Origin: JANNGZ01 sp031404155
GTDB taxonomy: Bacteria; Pseudomonadota; Gammaproteobacteria; Burkholderiales; Burkholderiaceae_C
Reading direction: 5' to 3'
DNA: 19,028 bases
Assembly (NCBI GenBank): GCA_031404155.1
Contig: JANNGZ010000306.1
Location: 1-19,028 of the forward strand
The notes under the pieces were generated by a model. That model had not been told where the DNA came from. It ran no database searches and was given only the letters and a program-made list of their open reading frames with translations. This document shows positions 1 to 5,931 of this stretch, piece by piece (position 1 is the stretch's first letter; each line of letters opens with the position of its first letter). Made by a program: the position numbers and the translations under genes.

Positions 1-117
1 TGGCTGGTCAAGGCGGTGCACATGGTGCCGGCACCTGCCGGTGGCGACGCCGACTGGGCGAGCTTCTGGGCCTCGCTCACCTTCGGGTCGCAGGGCACGA
101 ATGCCGCGGTGAAGTGA
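1..117 (+). CDS. C-terminal end of an unidentified protein (5' end outside window)
   Basis: An open frame enters from the left edge and stops at TGA 115-117, giving 38 residues that end in GSQGTNAAVK. The visible piece has several Trp residues and an Ala/Gly/Pro-rich patch, and I do not recognise a family from it. It is convergent with the YdjM-like gene on the other strand. In DNA this GC-rich a 117-base open frame proves little by itself, since the opposite strand is also open here, so this is a tentative partial gene. Confidence 0.35.
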   Translation, partial: WLVKAVHMVPAPAGGDADWASFWASLTFGSQGTNAAVK

Positions 118-162
118 AGCCGCGGCGCCCGGCGCCAAGGCCCGGCCTGCGCCCCGGCCACC

Positions 163-824
163 GGCCGCACGCGGCGGTGGCGGTCGATCCAGAACCCCCA
201 GGCCACCAGCAACCACTGCGCATGCCCACCCCAGACAATCGCCTCCAGGTTCGGCGGCGGCGGGCCGAACAGGTTGCCGGCAAAGACCACGAGCAGTAAC
301 AGCACCAGGCCGAGCAGCGCCCAGCGGCCGACGCGGTCGAACGCCACGGTGCTGCGCAGTTAAATCCAGATTCCGGCGCCGAACAACACCAGCTCCACGG
401 CCAGCGTGAGCGGCAGCGAGTTCCACACACCCGCACCCACCCGCATGCCACCGCCCGGCCACAGCGGCAGGTCCGGCCGGTGCACCAGCGCGTCGAGCAG
501 CCAGTGGCTGAGCACCAGCGCCGCGAGCACCAGCGCCGCGCGCCCAGCCACCTTCCAGCCGCCGCGAAGCAAGGCGTACACCAGGCCGAAGGCCAGCGCC
601 CAGCCGGCCACCGCGAGCAGGCTGTGGCTGAACGGGTAATGCTCGAAATCCAGCGGCGTCACCACCGTGATGCCGGGCGCGATGCGCACCCGCTCCATGC
701 CGGTCAGCAGTAGCGTCGGCCAGAGCAGGTCGACAAACTGTGCGGCGGCGAAGAGGGTGCCGAGCGAGGCGCGAGGCGCGGCGCGTTTGGCGGCGAAGGC
801 GAGGGCGAAGTGGCCGATGAACAT
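163..824 (-). pseudogene. YdjM-like integral membrane protein (putative metal-dependent hydrolase family) with in-frame stop
   Basis: The frame from ATG 824-822 begins MFIGHFALAFAAKRAAPRAS and continues with AAQFVDLLWP and an HYPFSHSLL segment. This is the pattern of small multi-spanning YdjM-like membrane proteins in proteobacteria, often annotated as metal-dependent hydrolases; the biochemical role is poorly known. Translation meets TAA at 362-360 right after GAGIWI. The same frame then continues without another stop through a further hydrophobic helix, an LFGPPPPN turn and a second helix ending in WIDRHRRVRP near 163, which looks like the missing C-terminus. A Tyr codon changed to TAA (TAT or TAC to TAA) would explain it. 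As written the product is about 154 residues and lacks its last two membrane segments. An upstream ATG at 863 is also in frame, but the family-like N-terminus starts at 824. The original stop cannot be placed because the frame stays open to the window edge. Confidence 0.6.
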
Positions 825-920
825 CAGGGGATGCGATTGAATCGACTCGGCGCTGTCGCCCATGACTGCTTGCGGCCCACGCGCTCACTACCGTTTGGGT
901 GCTCCAATTTCAGGTGCCCG

Positions 921-1722
921 TTACCGACCAGATCGATCGATCGTGTGTGCTTTGACGACCGCTGCCGCGGCCTCCAAGCGCTTTGAATCTAGCGCGACGG
1001 TAGCGACGTCGGTGGCCGCTTCGACTGCAAACGCGTCGACGAGAAGTGTCAATTCTTCCTCGCCGACACCGGCAGATTTGGCCAGCTGGGCTTGCAGGCG
1101 CTGAATGCAGGTGGTCATCTTTCCGAACTCTCGCCATTGGGCGCGGATCATGTCTGCGCGAAGCAGGGACCGATCCTCTCTGATCGTCGAAGCGATAGCA
1201 ACGAATCCGGATCGAACAGCGTTGAGCGCCATTGCCGCGCGCTGGTAGTGGGGCAGCAACTCTTTTGGCAGGTCAGCGATGTCGCGTCCCTTCATCAAGA
1301 GGCCAGACAGGGATGTGCTGTGGAACTTAACGATTCCATCGAGCCAGGGCTGAACCTGCTTGAGTACGTCGCCGACCTCAGCGTTCGAGTGAATGAATTG
1401 AGCCAGCAATGCTGACCAATAGTCAGCCGCATCGAACTCGGGACGACGGCTGAACGCCTAGTGCAGCGATCGCGGGAGCCAGAGCCGCCAGCTGAGACGT
1501 CATTGCACGAGTGCGCCCCACCGACTCCTAAACTTGCACCAGCAGGGCGTAGGACAAGCGGCGCTCGGCTGTAATGCGGCGAGCTGCTTCGAGACGCATT
1601 TGCGTGAAGTAGGTGACTACAGCACCGACGAACTCACCGAGAAGGGCGCTCAATCCCGAAACTACCCACTGCTGTCCAAGAACTTGTTGCGTCTGCCCAA
1701 TGAGTTGACTTAAGTGTTGCAC
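921..1722 (-). pseudogene. Decayed membrane-anchored protein of unknown function (nonsense plus frameshift)
   Basis: Three stretches of believable protein lie end to end on the minus strand. The first starts at GTG 1722-1720 just after a GGAGG sequence and encodes an N-terminal membrane helix (VVSGLSALLGEFVGAVVTYF) followed by a basic RLEAARRITAERRLSYAL segment, stopping at TAG 1530-1528. The same frame continues after that stop with about 30 sensible residues (ESVGRTRAMTSQLAALAPAI). Between about 1457 and 1426 sense moves to another frame, starting near RRPEFDAADYWSALLAQF, and runs to a stop at 921 through a long helical, soluble C-terminal part. One nonsense change and one frameshift would restore a protein of about 265 residues. 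Composition is lower in GC than all neighbours. I do not recognise a family. The 3' part (1409-921) could be made alone from a TTG as a 162-residue protein, but its N-terminal sequence extends upstream of that codon, which argues for decay. Confidence 0.5.
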
Positions 1723-2044
1723 GTGCCTCCGAGAGCTAGCGGGTTGTCGTTGAGTTGTCGTCGAGTGTCCGAGGGTGAACGCAAACGCGCAAGCGTCGTC
1801 CGCGAGCGTCCCATGCGGTCAGATCGAGCCACTCCCTCGTGACGGCGCTACATCGCATAGCTTGACGCGGTCGTTGCCCCGTCTCAGAGTTCGGAGATCG
1901 AGCCTGCGAAGACCTATCGGCAGCTGGTCGGCTCAAGATCCTGTCCTTATTGCATTGCGTGACAACGGATCACAGGCGCGGCAAGCGCCAGTCAATGCCT
2001 CGGCGTGCCTACAGCCGAGCCTATCCGGTGCTAAGCATGAGCGT
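1723..2044. other. Gene-free stretch of about 320 bases, lower GC
   Basis: I see no convincing coding frame here on either strand; the open frames present are short or are antisense extensions of fnr. The right part of the low-GC segment lies here. It contains the GGAGG sequence that precedes the GTG of the decayed gene, and it would hold any promoter of that gene. No inverted repeat, attachment-site-like direct repeat or insertion-sequence end was recognised. Confidence 0.5.
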
Positions 2045-2773
2045 TCAACAACCTACACCGCTCACCAGCCCGCGCAGCGCCGGCGCATCCAGGATGCGAA
2101 CTTCGCGCTGCTGCACCTCGAGCACCCCGTCGGCATGCAGCTTGGAAAATGCGCGGCTCACGGTTTCGAGTTTCAGGCCGAGGTAGCTGCCGATTTCCTC
2201 GCGTGTCATGCGCAGCACCAGCTCCGAGGCCGAGAAGCCGCGTGCGCGCAGGCGCTGCGAGAGGTTGAGCAAAAACGCGGCCAGGCGCTCCTCGGCCCGC
2301 ATGCTGCCCAGCAGCAGCATCACGCCATGGTCGCGCACGATTTCGCGGCTCATGATCTTGTGCAGCTGGCGCTGCAGCCCCGGGAAACGCTGGGCCAGCG
2401 TTTGCAGTTCGTCGTAGGCGACGATGCAGACCTGCGAGTCCTCCAACGCCACCGCGTCCACGCTGTGGCGCTCGCTGCCGATGCCATCCAGCCCGAGCAA
2501 CTCGCCGGCCATCTGGAAGCCGGTGACCTGGTCGCGGCCGTCGTCGCTGCCGACGCAGGTCTTGAAGAAACCGGTGCGCACCGCGTAGAGCGAGCGGAAC
2601 GCATCGCGGGCGCGGAACAGCGCCTGGCCTCGCGCCACCGAGCGGCGCTCGGAAACCAGCTGGTCGAGTTGTTGAAGCTCCTCGGGCAGCAGGCCCACCG
2701 GCAGGCACAGCTCACGCAGGTTGCAGTTCGAGCAGGCCAGCTTGAAGGGTTCGATGGCGACGGTGTGGAGCAT
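2045..2773 (-). CDS. fnr: FNR-type oxygen-sensing transcriptional regulator (Crp/Fnr family)
   Basis: This 242-residue protein has the complete FNR signature. An N-terminal cysteine cluster C14-x2-C17-x5-C23 plus C116 (in SQVCIV) corresponds to the four [4Fe-4S] ligands of E. coli FNR. An effector-binding-type beta roll follows (about 25-120), then a dimerisation helix (HKIMSREIVRDH) and a winged helix-turn-helix in which E203-T-V-S206-R207 matches the FNR recognition helix that reads TTGAT half-sites. By family knowledge the cluster assembles without oxygen, dimerises the protein and activates anaerobic genes. The start is fixed by a GAGGA ribosome-binding site 5 nt before ATG 2773-2771. The gene is divergent from hemN, 101 bp apart, with an FNR box between them. 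The box lies at -41.5 relative to a start predicted from a CAGAAT -10 element of fnr itself, so it is probably autoregulated. The name anr or btr would be equally fitting in some genera. Confidence 0.95.
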   Translation of the reverse strand: MLHTVAIEPFKLACSNCNLRELCLPVGLLPEELQQLDQLVSERRSVARGQALFRARDAFRSLYAVRTGFFKTCVGSDDGRDQVTGFQMAGELLGLDGIGSERHSVDAVALEDSQVCIVAYDELQTLAQRFPGLQRQLHKIMSREIVRDHGVMLLLGSMRAEERLAAFLLNLSQRLRARGFSASELVLRMTREEIGSYLGLKLETVSRAFSKLHADGVLEVQQREVRILDAPALRGLVSGVGC

Positions 2774-2795
2774 GACATTCCTCAGGCTCGCGTCG

Positions 2796-2801
2796 ATTCT
2801 G
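2796..2801 (-). promoter_or_regulatory. Predicted -10 element of fnr
   Basis: Read on the minus strand the hexamer is CAGAAT, four of six matches to TATAAT. It predicts transcription start near 2789, about 15 nt before the fnr ATG. The centre of the FNR box at 2824-2837 then falls exactly at -41.5, the class II activator position. Inference from spacing and sequence only. Confidence 0.4.
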
Positions 2802-2823
2802 GGCGCCGCGCCGCGCTGCGAAC

Positions 2824-2837
2824 TTGAGCGAAATCAA
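2824..2837. promoter_or_regulatory. FNR box between fnr and hemN
   Basis: The sequence TTGAGCGAAATCAA matches the FNR consensus TTGAT-N4-ATCAA at 9 of 10 defined positions. It lies in the 101-bp divergent intergenic region. It can serve hemN (-10-like CACAGT at 2860-2865, predicted start near 2872) and fnr (-10-like CAGAAT at 2801-2796), in both cases centred at -41.5. The box also contains a TTG in frame with hemN, which is why a TTG start for hemN at 2824 is not credible. Confidence 0.85.
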
Positions 2838-2859
2838 AGCCCGCAGCCTCGGGCCTGGG

Positions 2860-2865
2860 CACAGT
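2860..2865 (+). promoter_or_regulatory. Predicted -10 element of hemN
   Basis: CACAGT keeps the A2, A4 and T6 positions of TATAAT and is placed so that the FNR box centre is at -41.5 from a start near 2872. That start is only about 3 nt before the hemN ATG, so the mRNA would be almost leaderless. The same element (CACACT) occurs at the same spacing after the second FNR box at 4854-4867. Confidence 0.4.
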
Positions 2866-2874
2866 GGTGGCACC

Positions 2875-4317
2875 ATGCACCTTGCCACCGTCATCCCGAT
2901 CACCACCGCGAACCCGGCCGCCAACCCCGGGCTGCCGGAATCCCTGCTGCGCCGGCATGACGTGGCCGGCCCGCGCTACACCTCCTACCCCACCGCCGAC
3001 CGCTTTGTTGAGGCCTTCGGAGCGGCGCAATACCGGCAGGCGCTGGTGCAGCGCGCCGAGCTTGCGCCCCATGCGGCGGTCGGCGCCAGCGGGCCGTTGT
3101 CGCTGTATGTGCACATCCCGTTCTGCGAATCGGTTTGTTATTACTGCGCCTGCAACAAGGTGGTGACGCGCCACCACGAGCGCGCCGGCGAGTACCTGCA
3201 AGCATTGCAGCGTGAGCTGGAGTTGCACCTGGCCGCGCTCGGGCGCCGCGAGACGCTGTCGCAGCTGCATTTTGGCGGCGGCTCGCCCACCTTTTTGTCC
3301 GATACCGAACTGGCTTTGTTGATGGGTTCACTCGGCGCGGCGTTTCACTTCACGCCCGACGCCGAGGTGTCGATCGAGGTCGACCCGCGTACCGTGGATG
3401 CCGCGCGCCTGGCCCACCTGGCCGCGCTCGGCTTCAACCGCATCAGCTTCGGGGTGCAGGACTTCGACCCCGCGGTGCAGCAGGCGGTGCACCGGGTGCA
3501 GCCCTATGAATCGGTGAGCGCGCTGATGCAGGCGGCGCGTAACGTCGGCTTCCGCTCGATCAACGTCGACCTGATCTACGGCCTGCCGCTGCAAACGCCG
3601 CAGAGTTTTGCGCGCACGGTGGCGCAGGTGGCGGGCTTGCGCCCCGACCGCATTGCGCTCTACGCCTACGCGCACCTGCCGCAGCGCTTCAAGCCGCAGC
3701 GGCGGATCCACGAGCACCAGCTGCCGCCTGCCGCCGACCGTGTGGGCATGCTGTCGGCGGCGATGGCCGGCTTCCTCGGCCATGGCTACACGCATATCGG
3801 CATGGACCACTTTGCGCTGCACGACGACGCGCTGGCGGTGGCCAAGCGCCAGGGCCGGCTGCACCGCAACTTCCAGGGCTACTCGACGCAGCCCGATTGC
3901 GATTTGATCGCGCTCGGCGTCTCGGCCATCGGCAAGGTGGGGGCCTGCTACAGCCAGAACCTGAAGACGCTCGGGGCTTACTACGACGCGCTGAAGCAGG
4001 GCGAATTCCCGGTCGAGCGCGGCCTGGCGCTGAGCCGCGACGACCTGCTGCGCCGCGCGGTGATCATGGCGCTGATGTGCCAGGGCCGGGTCGACTTTGA
4101 GGCGATCGAACAAGCGCACCTGGTCGATGTGCGCGAGACCTTCGCCGCCGAACTCCAGCGGCTCGAACCCCTGGTGGCGCAGGGCCTGGTCGAGGTCGAG
4201 CCGGGCGCGATCCAGGTCACGCCGATGGGCTGGTTTTTCGTGCGCGCGGTGGCGATGGTGTTCGACCGCCACCTCAACGCCGACAAGGTGCGCCAACGCT
4301 TCTCGCGGATTATTTGA
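2875..4317 (+). CDS. hemN: Oxygen-independent coproporphyrinogen III oxidase (radical SAM)
   Basis: HemN decarboxylates coproporphyrinogen III to protoporphyrinogen IX in the cytoplasm without oxygen, using a [4Fe-4S] cluster and S-adenosylmethionine. The frame from ATG 2875 gives 480 residues, close to the usual 455-480. Visible signatures are GPRYTSYPTADRF near residue 40, the radical-SAM motif C84-x3-C88-x2-C91 followed by another Cys in CESVCYYCAC, and FGGGSPTFLS, which contributes to SAM binding. A C-terminal HemN domain ends in LNADKVRQRFSRII. An in-frame TTG at 2824 lies inside the FNR box and was rejected as start; the ATG matches the usual short N-terminal extension of the family. 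No clear Shine-Dalgarno precedes it, consistent with a near-leaderless transcript. It is divergent from fnr and very likely FNR-activated in low oxygen. Confidence 0.95.
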   Translation: MHLATVIPITTANPAANPGLPESLLRRHDVAGPRYTSYPTADRFVEAFGAAQYRQALVQRAELAPHAAVGASGPLSLYVHIPFCESVCYYCACNKVVTRHHERAGEYLQALQRELELHLAALGRRETLSQLHFGGGSPTFLSDTELALLMGSLGAAFHFTPDAEVSIEVDPRTVDAARLAHLAALGFNRISFGVQDFDPAVQQAVHRVQPYESVSALMQAARNVGFRSINVDLIYGLPLQTPQSFARTVAQVAGLRPDRIALYAYAHLPQRFKPQRRIHEHQLPPAADRVGMLSAAMAGFLGHGYTHIGMDHFALHDDALAVAKRQGRLHRNFQGYSTQPDCDLIALGVSAIGKVGACYSQNLKTLGAYYDALKQGEFPVERGLALSRDDLLRRAVIMALMCQGRVDFEAIEQAHLVDVRETFAAELQRLEPLVAQGLVEVEPGAIQVTPMGWFFVRAVAMVFDRHLNADKVRQRFSRII

Positions 4318-4370
4318 AGTTGTGGGCTGGCCGCGAGCGTGCCGCTCCCGCGCCGCAAGCCGATGCTGCC

Positions 4371-4398
4371 GCTGGTGCTGGTGCTGGTGCTGGTGCTG
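4371..4398. repeat. Hexanucleotide tandem repeat (GCTGGT)n
   Basis: Four full copies of GCTGGT plus GCTG run from 4371 to 4398, just after hemN. On the minus strand the repeat encodes alternating His-Gln in the frame of the glyoxalase-like remnant and directly follows its recognisable C-terminus, so it may have arisen by slippage at that gene's 3' end. Confidence 0.8.
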
Positions 4399-4400
4399 CA

Positions 4401-4494
4401 GCGCCAGGCTCGGGTCGATGGGCTCGGCAAACGCGATGCTGTTGCCGCCGGGGTCATTGATCATCACACCCTGACACCACCGCCCGCCATGCAA
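4401..4494 (-). pseudogene. Remnant C-terminus of a VOC (glyoxalase/dioxygenase superfamily) protein
   Basis: The minus strand encodes GGRWCQGVMINDPGGNSIAF followed by AEPIDPSLA. This is the closing strand and metal-site-proximal DP(D/G)GN motif of vicinal-oxygen-chelate proteins (DPxGN followed by a hydrophobic strand). Nothing resembling the rest of a roughly 130-residue VOC domain lies upstream on that strand, and downstream the frame falls into the His-Gln-encoding tandem repeat and then antisense of hemN. I read it as a leftover 3' fragment between hemN and the small acidic gene. The function of the parent protein cannot be stated from so short a piece. Confidence 0.5.
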
Positions 4495-4607
4495 GCTGCC
4501 GCGTCTGTGGGCATCGGCTGACAGCGCATCGCGCCGCTGTCCGAGTGGCAGGCTTCGCCAGGTCGCCGAGCATCGGGTGCCCGACCCTTGTGCGACTGGA
4601 GTTCACC

Positions 4608-4766
4608 ATGACGAACCACGCCGAAATCAAACTGCACCGAATCGGCCCCGACGAGGATGACGATCCGGATCCGGGCTCGCTGCCGGTCGACCCGGACAAC
4701 GGGCCGGTGCCGGTGGAGATTCCCGATGACGCGGAGCGTGAGCGTGTGCAGGAGCCGGAGTCCTGA
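4608..4766 (+). CDS. Small highly acidic protein of unknown function
   Basis: ATG 4608 is preceded by GGAG at a spacing of 6 nt, a good ribosome-binding site, and opens a 52-residue frame. The product starts MTNHAEIKLHRIGP and is then dominated by Asp, Glu and Pro (DEDDDPDPG). About a third of residues are acidic, and it has no cysteine and no membrane segment. It is probably disordered and cytoplasmic. I do not recognise a named family. An in-frame extension to 4545 exists but lacks a ribosome-binding site. It sits between hemN and the SafE-type gene on the same strand, about 290 nt after hemN. Confidence 0.6.
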   Translation: MTNHAEIKLHRIGPDEDDDPDPGSLPVDPDNGPVPVEIPDDAERERVQEPES

Positions 4767-4853
4767 GCCGCCAATCCTGACTCGCGAGGCCTGATCTCGC
4801 GGGTCCACGTCCGCAGGCGGCGCGCGCTGCGCGCGGTACCGCATGGACCGCGC

Positions 4854-4867
4854 TTGAGCAGGATCAA
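4854..4867. promoter_or_regulatory. FNR box upstream of the SafE-type gene
   Basis: TTGAGCAGGATCAA matches TTGAT-N4-ATCAA at 9 of 10 positions and shares both half-sites with the hemN/fnr box. The downstream sequence copies the hemN promoter: a -10-like CACACT at 4889-4894 puts the box at -41.5 from a start near 4902, and GCACACTGGCGGCACCATG (4888-4906) is 17/19 identical to the corresponding hemN sequence. It most probably drives the SafE-type gene, perhaps through the short frame starting at ATG 4904. Confidence 0.8.
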
Positions 4868-4888
4868 TCCGCTCCCGCGCGGGCTCTG

Positions 4889-4894
4889 CACACT
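4889..4894 (+). promoter_or_regulatory. Predicted -10 element of the SafE-type transcription unit
   Basis: CACACT is placed exactly as CACAGT is in the hemN promoter. Transcription would begin near 4901-4902, within 3 nt of ATG 4904. This is inference from the paired comparison. Confidence 0.4.
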
Positions 4895-4903
4895 GGCGGC
4901 ACC

Positions 4904-5050
4904 ATGCCGTTTGACCTCGTTTCACACGCGCCAGTGCATCGGGCGCGAGGCGCGACCGTTTGCCGGCGCGCCAGCAGAATGAATTGCCAGGGCCGTAGCC
5001 AGGCCAGTTGCGCGCTCGCTGGCGTGTTCGCCGTCCAGGCGCGCCCGTGA
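4904..5050 (+). CDS. Possible 48-residue leader ORF overlapping the SafE-type start
   Basis: ATG 4904 sits 3 nt after the predicted transcription start and opens a frame of 48 codons (MPFDLVSHAPVHRARGATVC at the N-terminus) ending at TGA 5048-5050. That stop overlaps the ATG of the SafE-type gene (TGATG), an arrangement that allows translational coupling. The peptide is Arg/Ala/Ser-rich with three Cys and resembles no family I know. It may be a true leader peptide, a chance frame, or a degraded earlier N-terminus. The SafE-type gene has no obvious Shine-Dalgarno of its own, which makes coupling plausible. Confidence 0.3.
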   Translation: MPFDLVSHAPVHRARGATVCRRASRMNCQGRSQASCALAGVFAVQARP

Positions 5051-5766
5051 TGGACGCCGCGTTGATCGCCAGTGCGGCGCTGATCGGCCTGGTCGGCGCG
5101 CCGCATTGCACCGCGATGTGCGGCGCGCCCTGCGGCGCCCTGGTGCAGCGCTGCGGCGGCGGGCGGCCCCGTGCCGCGGGCGCTGCTTTTGCCGGCTTCC
5201 TGGGTGGCCGCCTGCTCGGCTACATGGCCGGCGGCGCCGCGGTGGCAGCCGGTGTCGCGGCCTTCGCCAAGCTGGGTGAAGCCGCGCCGGTGCTTCGGCC
5301 GCTGTGGACGCTGGCGCATGTCGCGGCCATCGGGCTCGGGTTGTGGTTGCTGGCCACCGGGCGCATGCCGGCGGGGCTGGGTGGCGGTGCCCGTGCGGCG
5401 CCGGCGGCGCAGCCCGTACCCGTGGGTTGGCAGCGCATGGCCGGCCCGCTGCGCGCGGGGGCGGCGGGCAGCTTGTGGCTGGTGCTGCCCTGCGGCTTGT
5501 TGCAGTCGGCCTTGATCGTGGCCGCGCTGGCGAGCACGCCGGCGCAGGGCGCGGCGGCGATGGGCGCATTTGCGTTGACCTCCTCGCTCGGGCTTACGCT
5601 CTTGCCGGCGCTGTGGACGCGCTGGCCGGGCAGCGCCAAGGCCGGTGGCTTGGCGTCGGTTTGGGCGGTGCGCGTTTCGGGCGCCACCCTGCTGGCCTTG
5701 TCGTCCTGGGCGCTCGGGCATGGCCTGTGGCAGCGGGTTTCGGCCTTGTGCGCCGGCCTGTGGTGA
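5050..5766 (+). CDS. SafE/TauE-type integral membrane protein (COG2836-like)
   Basis: This 238-residue polytopic protein starts MDAALIASAALIGLVGAPHC and has about six hydrophobic segments. The first contains the family hallmark GAPHCTAMCG (His-Cys-x3-Cys, compare GxxHCxGMCG), and a second half carries a related LPCGLLQSALIVAAL segment, giving the inverted-repeat layout of the DsbD/SafE superfamily. Family members lie beside cbb3 oxidase (cco), fnr and hemN genes in many betaproteobacteria and are suspected of handling metal or reductant during respiratory enzyme assembly; the exact substrate is not established. The ATG overlaps the stop of a 48-codon frame; an upstream in-frame extension to 5008 is Arg-rich and does not look like membrane protein. 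An FNR box 190 nt upstream suggests low-oxygen expression. A GC-rich hairpin starts 2 nt after the stop. Confidence 0.8.
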   Translation: MDAALIASAALIGLVGAPHCTAMCGAPCGALVQRCGGGRPRAAGAAFAGFLGGRLLGYMAGGAAVAAGVAAFAKLGEAAPVLRPLWTLAHVAAIGLGLWLLATGRMPAGLGGGARAAPAAQPVPVGWQRMAGPLRAGAAGSLWLVLPCGLLQSALIVAALASTPAQGAAAMGAFALTSSLGLTLLPALWTRWPGSAKAGGLASVWAVRVSGATLLALSSWALGHGLWQRVSALCAGLW

Positions 5767-5767
5767 A

Positions 5768-5785
5768 GCGCGCCCGGCGGCGCGC
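5768..5785 (+). terminator. GC hairpin after the SafE-type gene
   Basis: GCGCGCC, a CGGC loop and GGCGCGC form a perfect 7-bp stem directly after the stop codon at 5764-5766. There is no T-tract, so it is at best a weak or factor-assisted terminator, or an mRNA-stabilising 3' hairpin. Confidence 0.35.
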
Positions 5786-5893
5786 CAGCACTGTTGAAGC
5801 GCGCGCTGCGCTACGCCGGGCGCTTGTACCGCCGCGAGCGCTGCGCCTGCCGAAGCGCCGCCACCTGGGCCGCCGCGCCCGGTTTTCGCCGCC

Positions 5894-5925
5894 CCGCGGG
5901 CCCGCGGCCTCGCCTGCGGCAGAAT
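5894..5925 (+). promoter_or_regulatory. Predicted promoter of the response-regulator operon with a 14-bp palindrome
   Basis: CAGAAT at 5920-5925 is a four-of-six -10 match whose predicted start falls on the GTG at 5932, suggesting a leaderless mRNA. A perfect 14-bp palindrome, CCGCGGGCCCGCGG (5894-5907), covers about -38 to -25, where it could act as an operator. In DNA this GC-rich such a palindrome could also be chance. Confidence 0.35.
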
Positions 5926-5931
5926 CGCCGC

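Noticed and set aside
929..941. GATCGATCGATCG run as an insertion or attachment point at the low-GC segment edge
   Set aside because: No matching copy at the other edge of the segment and no integrase or transposase nearby.
1775..2827. 350-codon plus-strand open frame over fnr
   Set aside because: It is antisense to fnr, which has full family motifs and a ribosome-binding site.
2824..2874. TTG start extending hemN by 17 codons
   Set aside because: The TTG is the first triplet of the FNR box and lies upstream of the predicted transcription start.
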